A program made the translations under genes and the position numbers. From Desulfovibrio sp. UBA2564 (GTDB lineage Bacteria > Desulfobacterota > Desulfovibrionia > Desulfovibrionales > Desulfovibrionaceae), in contig DDLU01000294.1 of the NCBI GenBank assembly GCA_002340305.1, positions 1 to 22,683 on the forward strand: a stretch of DNA of 22,683 bases, given 5' to 3'. The notes beneath the pieces were generated by a model. It had not been told where the DNA came from. It saw only the letters and a program-made list of their open reading frames with translations, and searched no databases. Numbering within the stretch: position 1 is the stretch's first letter; each line of letters opens with the position of its first letter. Shown one piece after another: positions 14,875-22,683 of this stretch.

Positions 14875-15023
14875 CAAAAGATAGCCCAATAAAAATATTA
14901 TAGCTAAATAAAACAAAGTAACTGGAAAAAACTAATATTTTAATATAACCTCCATAATAGTATATGCGGAATCATATAAAGTTCTTGAGTGTTTAAATAC
15001 CATCTTAACTATTGGAGATAACT

Positions 15024-16679
15024 ATGGCCGCAGCCACCAGACAGAAAACACACTCTGTTACTCCGTTGAAAGCTGGCAGGCGACTGGACATCCTGCTACT
15101 CAGCTCAGTTATTAATCTCCTTAACCTTGCAATTCCTATAGTTCTTTTACAGATCTACGATCGGATATTACCTAATAAATCCTCAAGCACAGCAATTGTC
15201 CTTTTCGGAGGAGCCCTGCTGGCTATCCTTATTGAAGGTGCTCTGCGTCACTTAAGAATTTTTACCCTCTCCGTTTTCGCAGAAAAGTATGAATACGACT
15301 TTTCCATGCAGGCCTTAATCAAGATATTCAGAAGCGATCTGCCAGCAGTCATGAGTCTTGGAACAGGCACCATCAAACAGCGCTTAAATGACATAACCAG
15401 CCTGCGCGACCACTATTCGGGCCAAACTTTTCTTGTTATTTGCGATCTTCCATTCTCGCTGCTGTTTCTAGGTGCAATCTGGTATATAGGCAGGGATCTG
15501 GTTTTTGTCCCTCTTGCTCTTTTTCTTATTGCCACCCTTACCACCCTGCTCTCCGGTAGGATGCTGCGTGCCACTTCATTGAAGGCAAATGATCTGGAAG
15601 ATGACCGCATTAACTTTGCCACAAACATATTTAATTCATTGGTACCGACTAAATCCATCGGTGATGAACGCATGGTGCTCAGGACATTCAGAGGTAAGAC
15701 ACAGAAAGTATTAAATCAAAGGCTAAAGCTTGATCGAACCAGCAATGCATTAGCTGACTTCATCGCCCTTACAGGTAGCATAACCACTATCGCAACTGTC
15801 GCCGTCGGTGCTGTCTTTGTAATTAAAGGACATCTGACGACGGGGGGACTTGCCGCATGTACGATTCTTGCCGGACGCAGTCTCGGCCCCATTATGTCGC
15901 TAATGGTACATTGGACGCAGGTTCAAAAAGTTATGGTTATTCAGAAGCGTATCAATGACATATGGAAACTCGAAGACGACACCGTATTCACGCCTGAAAG
16001 TGAAACTGCTCCCGAAAACGGCTCTATCATAATGGATAATGCTATTGTTTCCCGTGGAGACCGCCAATACTCTTTTACCATGTCGCTTGAGAGTGGGCAG
16101 AAAGTGATGCTGCGCAAGGCAGGAGACGACATATTACCGTTATTCTGGGGATTAATGATAGGAACTACAGCTCCTGAAAAAGGAGATTTACTTGTGGGAG
16201 GACATGAACTGAAAGAATATTCCCGCCCTAATTACCGCAGTAAAGTCGCCTTTATATCCAGACACAGCCAGCTCTTTCGGGGATCAATCCTTGAAAACCT
16301 CTCCCTTTTCCAGCCCAAAAAAGAAGCATTGGCCATTGAACTTGCAGAACGCATCGGTTTAGCAATCTTCATCCATGCCCTGCCGAACGGTTTTCGAACC
16401 CAGATAGGAGACATGATCGGTGGCCCTCTTGAGCAGGGAATGATTCAACGCATGGCAATTGTAAGGGCACTGGTTAATGAACCGGAAATCCTGATTTTCA
16501 ACGAAGCGGACGAAGGAATCGACCTTGCAGGCAAAAAGCGTATTGTCCAATTACTGAAAGAACTGGATGGGCCTACCATCATCATGATGCCTCTGGATAT
16601 TTCAATGCATGATACTTTTAAGGATTCCCTCGAGCTGGAAAGGGCTTGCACAGTTTCAAGCAACGAAGGAGGCAAATAA
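15024..16679 (+). CDS. Type I secretion ABC transporter, first subunit, with degenerate ATPase domain
   Basis: This 551-residue protein combines a six-helix export domain (about residues 22-305) with a nucleotide-binding domain (about 330-551), as in T1SS permease/ATPases, but has no N-terminal C39-like domain. The ATPase is eroded. The Walker A region reads VMLRKAGDDILPL (about 356-368), with no GxxGxGKST and no lysine. The signature is LEQGM (about 468-472) where LSGGQ is expected. Walker B is ILIFNEAD, with Asn replacing Asp. The Q-loop region is FISRHSQLFRGS. The fold around these sites (AIVRALVNEPEIL, D-loop-like DEGIDLAGKK) is kept, so this is an evolved change and not a frameshift. The ATG at 15024 has TTGGAGAT upstream. 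Its stop overlaps the next ATG (TAATG), so the two ABC proteins are translationally coupled and probably form a heterodimer. Confidence 0.85.
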   Translation: MAAATRQKTHSVTPLKAGRRLDILLLSSVINLLNLAIPIVLLQIYDRILPNKSSSTAIVLFGGALLAILIEGALRHLRIFTLSVFAEKYEYDFSMQALIKIFRSDLPAVMSLGTGTIKQRLNDITSLRDHYSGQTFLVICDLPFSLLFLGAIWYIGRDLVFVPLALFLIATLTTLLSGRMLRATSLKANDLEDDRINFATNIFNSLVPTKSIGDERMVLRTFRGKTQKVLNQRLKLDRTSNALADFIALTGSITTIATVAVGAVFVIKGHLTTGGLAACTILAGRSLGPIMSLMVHWTQVQKVMVIQKRINDIWKLEDDTVFTPESETAPENGSIIMDNAIVSRGDRQYSFTMSLESGQKVMLRKAGDDILPLFWGLMIGTTAPEKGDLLVGGHELKEYSRPNYRSKVAFISRHSQLFRGSILENLSLFQPKKEALAIELAERIGLAIFIHALPNGFRTQIGDMIGGPLEQGMIQRMAIVRALVNEPEILIFNEADEGIDLAGKKRIVQLLKELDGPTIIMMPLDISMHDTFKDSLELERACTVSSNEGGK

Positions 16680-18796
16680 TGGTAACTATGGGAGAAAGCC
16701 TGAACATGAAGCCCAAAGGCCAGATGACCGGAGCTCTCGGAGACGAGGGAATCACCGGAGAATTATTTTTCGCACTCCAGAATTCAAAAATTGAACAGAA
16801 CCAATATTTGTTTGCCTTAATCGGAGTACTGACAGACCTACGCTGGAAAGGCACAATCAAAGATCTGGTTTCATCTTTGCCGTCAAAGGGCGAAGGAGAA
16901 CTGGACCTACCGGGAATGCGCAACGTATTATCAAGGCTGGGCTATACTACAGAAGTCTACCCAGCCGAAAGAGTTAAGGTCCTGACCGCATCAGCACTGC
17001 ATATCGCTAAAGATGGTGAAGCGACCATAATTGATCCAGAAGACACGATCCCCCGACATGGACAAATCATGTTCTATGAACAGGAATCGCATACAGCCGG
17101 ACGACCACCGCAAACATCGTGGCTGCATTGGACAATTTCCGGACTTTGGCCACAGATTCTGACAGCAATCATCGCCAGTCTTTTTATAAATTTATGTGCA
17201 CTGGCTTTGCCTTTCTACACACGCTATGTATACGACCGGGCGATTCCGGCTCACTCAGAAAACGCACTTATATATCTTGGCGGCGGAGTTCTGCTGGTCG
17301 TCCTTTTCAATACTGTCTTTCGTAATGTCCGCTCAAAAATGCTGACCTACGCTGGAAGCCGTATAGCCTACCTCGCAGGAACGGAGTCCATAAGTAAGCT
17401 CTTCAGCTTACCCCTTTCGGTTCTGCTGCGGTCCAACGCGGATTCTCATATTCTGCGCTTCAGAGACCTTGAACGACTGCGGGAATTTGTTACCGGAAGC
17501 TTTGCCACCACATTACTTGATGCACCCTTCATTGCAATATTCCTGATCGCCATCGGTTATCTGGGGGGATACCTTGTTGTAGTTCCGATATGTGCGCTCA
17601 TCTTCTACGGTCTGCTCATTCCTGTGCTCAGCATGGCAGAAGACAGAGCCATGCGGATTTCAGCCAAGCTCAATGCTGACCGCACTTCCATGCAACACGA
17701 TGTGGTCAACAACATCCGAGACATCATTGGTGTTGGCATGGAATACCAGTGGTTGCAACGCTATTCACAAACAATGACCAAATCGGCACGAGCCAACCGG
17801 GAATACACTATTATTTCAACCCTGTTGCGCATTATCGCCAGAACCATTTCAGCTGTAACTGCGCTGGCGACCTTAGGATTTGGAGTAAAGCTTGTATTCG
17901 ACAACAGTATTACCGCCGGTGCACTGATCGCATCAATGATGATCATCTGGCGCATAACTGCCCCCGCCCAGACATTTGCTACTACCTTCAGCCGTTATTA
18001 CCAGCTTCGACACTCTGCCGATCAAATCGACCGACTGATGGATCTATCCGGCGAAAACCTTGAGCACTCACTTGTTTCTCCGCTGAAAGGTCTACCTAAA
18101 ACGATTGCCGTTAACAGGGTTGTTTACCGTCATAGCCCAGATCGGGAGCCAGCATTAGCCGGGATATCCTTCAATGCCGAAGAAGGTCAGATCATAGGTA
18201 TCACCGGACCGAATGGGGCCGGTAAATCAACGTTATTGCTGGCTATCACCGGCCTGCTCCAGCCACAAGGCGGCAGTATAATGATCGGAGGCCGTGATAT
18301 TCGCCAGTTTCAGCCTGAAGACCTGCGATCATGGCTTGGATACATGTCTTCTGATGAACGCCCGTTCCGTGGAACTTTGCGTAGCAACTTGCTTGTAGGT
18401 AAGCCTGACGCCACTGATTGGGACATGCAGTTAGCTTTGGAAAAAGCGGGGGTTCCCAACCTTGTAAACGAACTTCCTGAAGGACTGGACACTCTCATGT
18501 ATACAGAACGTGGTTTACGTGTCGGCCATGACACGCAGCAGGCCATTGCCATCGCAAAAATCCTGCTCAAAGATTCTCCGATTCTTATATTTGACGACCC
18601 CATTTTCCATTCAGAAGAACAAGAATCAAACTTTATCAGCACACTTAACGACTATCGGGGGAAGCGTACAATGCTTATTGCTTCGCACAACAAGGCACTA
18701 CTGGAACAATGTGACCGTGTACTTCTGCTTGATCATGGGTCAGCAGTAAGTTTCGGATCAATTCCCAAACCCGAGAACAACACTTCTGCCCAATAA
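16679..18796 (+). CDS. Type I secretion ABC transporter, second subunit, with C39-like domain
   Basis: This 705-residue protein has an N-terminal region of about 135 residues resembling a C39 peptidase-like domain but without the catalytic Cys. In T1SS such domains bind the substrate and do not cut it. A six-helix membrane domain (about 155-450) and a nucleotide-binding domain (about 480-705) follow. Walker A is intact (GPNGAGKST, 510-518) and the H-loop His is kept (ASHNK, near 669). However, Walker B is PILIFDDP, with Asp replacing the catalytic Glu; the signature region is LRVGHDTQQ in place of LSGGQRQ; and the Q-loop glutamine is missing (GYMSSDERPFRG). It therefore complements the Walker-A-less partner. 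The ATG at 16679 has GGAGG 7 bases upstream. The adaptor gene starts 18 bases downstream. Confidence 0.87.
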   Translation: MVTMGESLNMKPKGQMTGALGDEGITGELFFALQNSKIEQNQYLFALIGVLTDLRWKGTIKDLVSSLPSKGEGELDLPGMRNVLSRLGYTTEVYPAERVKVLTASALHIAKDGEATIIDPEDTIPRHGQIMFYEQESHTAGRPPQTSWLHWTISGLWPQILTAIIASLFINLCALALPFYTRYVYDRAIPAHSENALIYLGGGVLLVVLFNTVFRNVRSKMLTYAGSRIAYLAGTESISKLFSLPLSVLLRSNADSHILRFRDLERLREFVTGSFATTLLDAPFIAIFLIAIGYLGGYLVVVPICALIFYGLLIPVLSMAEDRAMRISAKLNADRTSMQHDVVNNIRDIIGVGMEYQWLQRYSQTMTKSARANREYTIISTLLRIIARTISAVTALATLGFGVKLVFDNSITAGALIASMMIIWRITAPAQTFATTFSRYYQLRHSADQIDRLMDLSGENLEHSLVSPLKGLPKTIAVNRVVYRHSPDREPALAGISFNAEEGQIIGITGPNGAGKSTLLLAITGLLQPQGGSIMIGGRDIRQFQPEDLRSWLGYMSSDERPFRGTLRSNLLVGKPDATDWDMQLALEKAGVPNLVNELPEGLDTLMYTERGLRVGHDTQQAIAIAKILLKDSPILIFDDPIFHSEEQESNFISTLNDYRGKRTMLIASHNKALLEQCDRVLLLDHGSAVSFGSIPKPENNTSAQ

Positions 18797-18814
18797 TCGC
18801 AGACGGAGCTGACC

Positions 18815-20131
18815 ATGACTAAAAAAGCGAAAGTTACAATCGATTTGTTCAGGGAAAGAAACATTACTCCGACACGGGGATCAAAACCCGTGAGACTGGT
18901 TTCCTGGCTGGCGGCAATGTTTATTTTTGCCCTTGTTGGCTGGTCTTTTGTAGCCAAGATACCGGAAGTTTCCCGCACAAGGGGACAGGTTGCACCGCGT
19001 GGCGACATGATTCTGGTCCAGAGTCTTGAGGGCGGTCAGATAGTGGAGTTTTTAGTCAAGGAAGGACAAATGGTTACTGAGGGCCAACCACTTATCCGCT
19101 TTGAACCGTTACAAACCGAAACCGATGTTAAACAGCTGGTTTCCCGGAAAATATTTTTAGAATTGGAAGCGGAACGTCTCAAAGCCTTTGTTTCAGGCAA
19201 AGATCCGCAATTCAATAAATATGAAAAAACTGATGGACTTTTCACCGAACAACAAGAGCAGCTATTATTAGCACAGCGGGCTGAACTTGATGCAGAAATT
19301 CAGGCATTGAATGAACAGTTGCAACAAAAAAAACAATCATTGAAGGCTCTAAAAAAGAAACGGCCTGTTCTGATTGATCAGCTTCAGTCTGCAAAGGAAA
19401 TCTCCAAGATATACGAAGATCTGCAAAGTAAAAAGGTCGCATCGTGGCTGGAGCACCAAAATGCACGGCAACGCGAATCCGAATTCAAAAAAGAACTTGA
19501 AGAACTGGACGGTATGCGCCGGGTCACTGAAAAAGAAATTCTGGAAATTGAAGAAAAACAAAAAAGGGTTCGCCGAAACATGTTTGCAGATGCTCAGGAA
19601 GCACGCTCCAAGGTCCTTTCCGAACTGGCAGAAGTCAAACAGCGGCTTACGGAAAGACAAACCAGTCTGAATAGATTGCTGATCAACTCCCCGGCTGCAG
19701 GGATTATTAAATCACTGCCCTTTACTACATTAGGAGCAGTGGTCAATCCCAGTGAAATTCTAGCCGAAATTGTTCCGGTGGATGTAGACCTGATGGTTGA
19801 AGTTCAGATTTCGCCCCGTGAGATCGGGTTTATTCATCAGGAACAGCCCGTAACCATCCGTATCGATACATTTGATTACGCCCGTTATGGAACCATTGAC
19901 GGAGTTATGGAAAAGATCAGCCCCACGACTTTCACAGGGCCAAAAGGCGAATTATACTATCAGGGAGAAGTTGCTCCGCAGAAAAAATTTCTCGGCAGCG
20001 ATCCGACAAAGAACGTTCTGATCCCCGGCATGACCGCTGAAGTGGATATTATCACCGGTGAAAAGACCGTATTCGAGTATTTGCTAAAACCGGTATTCAC
20101 ATTGGCTCACGACAGCTTCACCGAGCGCTGA
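18815..20131 (+). CDS. HlyD-family membrane fusion (periplasmic adaptor) protein of T1SS
   Basis: This 438-residue protein links the inner-membrane ABC pair to an outer-membrane TolC-type channel. Features in order are: a short cytoplasmic N-terminus (1-27), one membrane helix (about 28-46), the first half of the lipoyl domain (RGQVAPRGDMILVQSLEGG, then VKEGQMVTEGQPLIRFEP), and a long charged alpha-hairpin/coiled coil (about 110-285, rich in Glu, Lys and Gln). The second lipoyl half (SPAAGIIKSLPFTTLGAVV) and a beta-barrel domain with SPREIGFIHQEQPVTIRID follow, and the C-terminus has the family-typical PGMTAEVDIITGEKTVFEYLLKPV. GGAG precedes the ATG. It lies between the ABC genes and the adhesin, with short gaps of 18 and 16 bases, so all four are one operon. 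Confidence 0.94.
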   Translation: MTKKAKVTIDLFRERNITPTRGSKPVRLVSWLAAMFIFALVGWSFVAKIPEVSRTRGQVAPRGDMILVQSLEGGQIVEFLVKEGQMVTEGQPLIRFEPLQTETDVKQLVSRKIFLELEAERLKAFVSGKDPQFNKYEKTDGLFTEQQEQLLLAQRAELDAEIQALNEQLQQKKQSLKALKKKRPVLIDQLQSAKEISKIYEDLQSKKVASWLEHQNARQRESEFKKELEELDGMRRVTEKEILEIEEKQKRVRRNMFADAQEARSKVLSELAEVKQRLTERQTSLNRLLINSPAAGIIKSLPFTTLGAVVNPSEILAEIVPVDVDLMVEVQISPREIGFIHQEQPVTIRIDTFDYARYGTIDGVMEKISPTTFTGPKGELYYQGEVAPQKKFLGSDPTKNVLIPGMTAEVDIITGEKTVFEYLLKPVFTLAHDSFTER

Positions 20132-20147
20132 TTGCAGGAGACACATC

Positions 20148-22683
20148 ATGGCTGACAATTCCGAAGCAAACAGAACCGGACAGGAAGAACTTGATTCTTT
20201 AAAGCAGTATCACGAAACCAACGCTGCTGAGCAGGCCGAACAAACAGCCAGTGATGCCAGACAGCTTGATGCGCAGGAATATTCCCAGACCGCCCCGCAA
20301 GCAGGACAGGCAGAACAGCCTTTTGGCGGGCGCAAAGATGATAATGCGCTTGTTGCCGAGGGCACTGGAACTGCCGCAGATCAAGTAGAAGAAAATGCAG
20401 GGTTCAACCTCGGGCAGTTGACTGGTGAAGTTGAAAACGCTGCGGCGGCATCGGAGCTTGAGGGCAATCCCCAGTTGCAGACAGTCGAAAATGAGCCATT
20501 GCAAGGAGTGGCTTCTGCACCTGAGAGCGAACTGGACGGAGTGGCAGCAGATTCACCTGATACAAATCCCGGACGTGGTGACGTTCGTGCCGCAGATTTG
20601 ACAGCTGATGCCCTTGAAAACCCTCAAAATACTGATATTCCTGTACAGACTTCCACCGCTCAAGTCACCAGCGCAGAAGCAGTGCTGCCGGATGAAACAG
20701 ATGCGGTCTTAGCTGACGAAGATACTGCAGAAGATGAAACCCCGCCTCCCCCGGTCGCACAAACTCCAAATATTACCGCCACAGCAGCAACAGGCGACGA
20801 AGACACAGACATTGCATTAAATATCAATGTTGCATCCCTTGATTCAGATGGCGGAAACGAATCACTTTCAATCGCCATTTCCGGCGTACCTGAAGGAGTC
20901 ACACTTTCAGCAGGTACGGACCTCGGCAGTGGTAACTGGCAACTTTCCCTGACCGATTTAAACGGCCTAACCCTCTCTACTCCCGAACATTACAGCGGTG
21001 ATTTTGATCTGACCATAACCGCCACAGCCACCGAGGCAAACGGAGACACAGCCACAACGACTTCAAGTATGCCTGTTTCCGTTACAGCTGTTGCCGATGC
21101 CCCGGAACTGCAAGCAATACTTGGTGATACCCTTGAGGATGGATCGGCGGATCTTGACATTACAGGAGCTCTCATTGACACAGATGATTCAGAAGTGCTG
21201 ACCTATGAAATTTCTAATCTTCCCGAAGGTTCCAGCCTTTCCGCAGGGGTCGAAAACGCTGACGGAACATGGACGCTGCTCCCGGAGGACCTTGACGGAT
21301 TGCAGTTCAATCCCCCTTCAGACTATTCCGGGAAAATTACTTTCGACGTAGCAGCCATTGCCACTGAGAATGACAGTAGCACTGCCCGTACCGAAACAGT
21401 ACTAGAAGCCGATGTCACTCCGGTAGCAGATACCCCGGATCAATCAGTAAACAACATTTCCGGGCGGGAAGACACAGCCATATCTATTGATGTATCCAGT
21501 CAATTAACCGATTCATCGGAAAACCTGTCCGTGCAGATCAGTAACGTTCCTGACGGAGTATCATTAAGCCATGGAACAGATCTCGGTAACGGAGTCTGGT
21601 CTGTTGACCCGGCGGACCTCGGCAACCTGACCGTAACTCCTCCGGCTGATTTCTCCGGCAGCTTTGATCTTGAGATCACCAGTACCGCCACGGAATCGGA
21701 CGGCAGCACCGCTTCGACCTCCGACACTTTCACCGTATCTGTAAGCGGTGTAGCAGATGCTCCTGAACTGGATGTACAAAATGCCACTGGCGCAGAAGAC
21801 GACACTTCGATCCCGCTTGATATCAGTTCGGCCCTAACAGATTTAGACTCTTCGGAAACCCTATCCATAACTGTTTCCAACATACCCCAAGGTTTCAGCC
21901 TTAATGCCGGGACTGACAATGGCGACGGAAGTTGGACACTTGCGCCCTCCAGCCTTGCAGGGCTGACAATCACCGCACCCGAAGATTATAGTGGAGAATT
22001 CAATCTTTCCGTTTCCGCTACTTCCACCGAAGCTGATGGCGACACCCACACTACCAGTACCACCCTACCTGTTTCTATTACCGGGAAAGCTGATTCTCCT
22101 GAAGTAAAAACTGTTGATGTGTCAGGAACCGAAGACAGCTCCGTAGCACTCGACCTTTCCGCCGTCACAACGGACATTGACGGATCAGAAACCATAACCT
22201 CCACTGTAATTACCGGAGTTCCCGAAGGATTTACCATATCTGCCGGTATCGATCTCGGAAACGGAGAATGGTCCGTTCCTGTTAATCAACTCGCAGATGT
22301 TTCGCTTACCGCACCAGAACACTATTCCGGGACAATATCGCTGGGACTGACCGTCACCGCAGAGGACACCGGAGGAGACACTGCTACAACTTCCACCAAT
22401 TTCAGTGCCACCTTCTCTGCTGTTGCCGATGCCCCCACCGTTGGTGCGGCCGATGTTTCCGGGAGTGAAGACAGCCCTATTGCGCTAACCTTAGGCTCAT
22501 CACTTGTGGATACTGACGGCTCCGAAACTCTCGGTGTGGTCATCAGCGGACTTCCCGAAGGATCAACCCTTTCCGGCGGTAACGCGCTGGGTAACGGAGA
22601 ATGGGCCGTGCCCGTTGCCGACCTTGCGGACCTGACCATAACCCCACCCCAAGACTTCTCCGGTGAGATGAACCTTGAAATAA
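20148..22683 (+). CDS. Large repetitive surface adhesin, T1SS substrate (N-terminal part, runs off the window)
   Basis: The open frame has no stop through the window end: 845 codons are visible. There is no signal peptide, as expected for a type I substrate, whose signal is C-terminal. Residues 1 to about 206 are acidic and rich in Ala, Gln, Glu and Asp, without recognisable fold. From residue 207 there are five complete and one partial repeats of 109-112 residues with Ig/cadherin-like character. The consensus has ED(T/S) near the start, D(T/S/L)D(G/D/S)SE, GVPEG..LSAGT, GNG.W, YSG.F and a closing VADAP. The high Asp content suggests Ca2+-stabilised folding. The likely role is surface attachment or biofilm formation, with export by the adjacent ABC pair and HlyD. 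GGAG lies 8 bases before the ATG. Total size, C-terminal RTX repeats and the TolC gene are beyond the window. Confidence 0.88.
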   Translation, partial: MADNSEANRTGQEELDSLKQYHETNAAEQAEQTASDARQLDAQEYSQTAPQAGQAEQPFGGRKDDNALVAEGTGTAADQVEENAGFNLGQLTGEVENAAAASELEGNPQLQTVENEPLQGVASAPESELDGVAADSPDTNPGRGDVRAADLTADALENPQNTDIPVQTSTAQVTSAEAVLPDETDAVLADEDTAEDETPPPPVAQTPNITATAATGDEDTDIALNINVASLDSDGGNESLSIAISGVPEGVTLSAGTDLGSGNWQLSLTDLNGLTLSTPEHYSGDFDLTITATATEANGDTATTTSSMPVSVTAVADAPELQAILGDTLEDGSADLDITGALIDTDDSEVLTYEISNLPEGSSLSAGVENADGTWTLLPEDLDGLQFNPPSDYSGKITFDVAAIATENDSSTARTETVLEADVTPVADTPDQSVNNISGREDTAISIDVSSQLTDSSENLSVQISNVPDGVSLSHGTDLGNGVWSVDPADLGNLTVTPPADFSGSFDLEITSTATESDGSTASTSDTFTVSVSGVADAPELDVQNATGAEDDTSIPLDISSALTDLDSSETLSITVSNIPQGFSLNAGTDNGDGSWTLAPSSLAGLTITAPEDYSGEFNLSVSATSTEADGDTHTTSTTLPVSITGKADSPEVKTVDVSGTEDSSVALDLSAVTTDIDGSETITSTVITGVPEGFTISAGIDLGNGEWSVPVNQLADVSLTAPEHYSGTISLGLTVTAEDTGGDTATTSTNFSATFSAVADAPTVGAADVSGSEDSPIALTLGSSLVDTDGSETLGVVISGLPEGSTLSGGNALGNGEWAVPVADLADLTITPPQDFSGEMNLEI
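20766..22683 (+). repeat. Tandem coding repeats of about 330 bp in the adhesin gene
   Basis: Unit boundaries at the Pro after the ADA/ADT/ADS triplet are 20766-21101 (336 bp), 21102-21434 (333), 21435-21761 (327), 21762-22097 (336), 22098-22433 (336) and 22434 onward (partial). Units are clearly related in protein but diverged in DNA, so they are old duplications under selection and not recent slippage copies. Confidence 0.85.

Noticed and set aside
14572..14892. A 106-codon frame with a single in-frame TGA at 14710-14712, readable as a broken or selenocysteine protein.
   Set aside because: Two hairpin terminators, one of them strong, lie inside it; the ATG at 14620 has no ribosome site, and no SECIS-like hairpin was evident after the TGA. 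It is more likely a chance frame in a non-coding region.
20442..20453. The AAAA stretch in the adhesin N-terminus as a LapG protease site.
   Set aside because: The surrounding retention-module pattern is absent and no lapG or lapD is in the window; composition alone explains it.

Overview
The window looks like chromosomal DNA from a marine, anaerobic, Gram-negative sulfate reducer of the Desulfovibrionaceae (Maridesulfovibrio/Desulfovibrio type). This is inferred from the gene set, the moderate GC content, the style of the intergenic repeat and the Fur-type operator; nothing in the window proves the species.

Region 1 (1-4474) appears to be the distal end of an integrated genomic island. It holds the last codons of an unidentified gene, a complete type I restriction subunit (hsdR), a bidirectional hairpin terminator, and two very small genes on the minus strand (a KTSC-like protein and a Ser/Ala-rich two-repeat protein). 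A gene-free stretch follows, with a strong hairpin plus terminator, several sets of short direct repeats of the kind bound by integrases, and finally the 3' part of a tRNA gene (T arm, acceptor strand, CCA). That tRNA remnant fits an attR site, with the intact tRNA and integrase expected far to the left of the window.

Region 2 (4475-12789) starts with two intrinsic terminators and a possible structured RNA. It is then filled by a minus-strand operon for the Na+-translocating NADH:quinone reductase, nqrA-B-C-D-E-F. A fold-back repeat element and the maturation genes apbE (FMN transferase) and nqrM follow, and then a four-helix, ferritin-like protein of unknown role. The key cofactor residues are visible: four Cys in NqrF, the FMN-Thr motifs in NqrB and NqrC, and the membrane Cys pair in NqrD and NqrE.

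Region 3 (12790-15023) holds a minus-strand MFS exporter with a good Fur-box match just upstream. About 1 kb without a convincing gene follows; it contains several perfect hairpins and two plus-strand terminators, so it may encode a small RNA.

Region 4 (15024-22683, running off the window) is a plus-strand type I secretion operon: two tandem ABC transporter genes, an HlyD-type adaptor, and the start of a very large repetitive adhesin with no signal peptide. The striking point is that both ABC proteins have degenerate nucleotide-binding domains. The first has lost its Walker A lysine. The second keeps Walker A but has Asp in place of the catalytic Glu and no recognisable LSGGQ. Together they look like an obligate heterodimer with at most one unusual ATP site. 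I consider this the best candidate for an undescribed system in the window.
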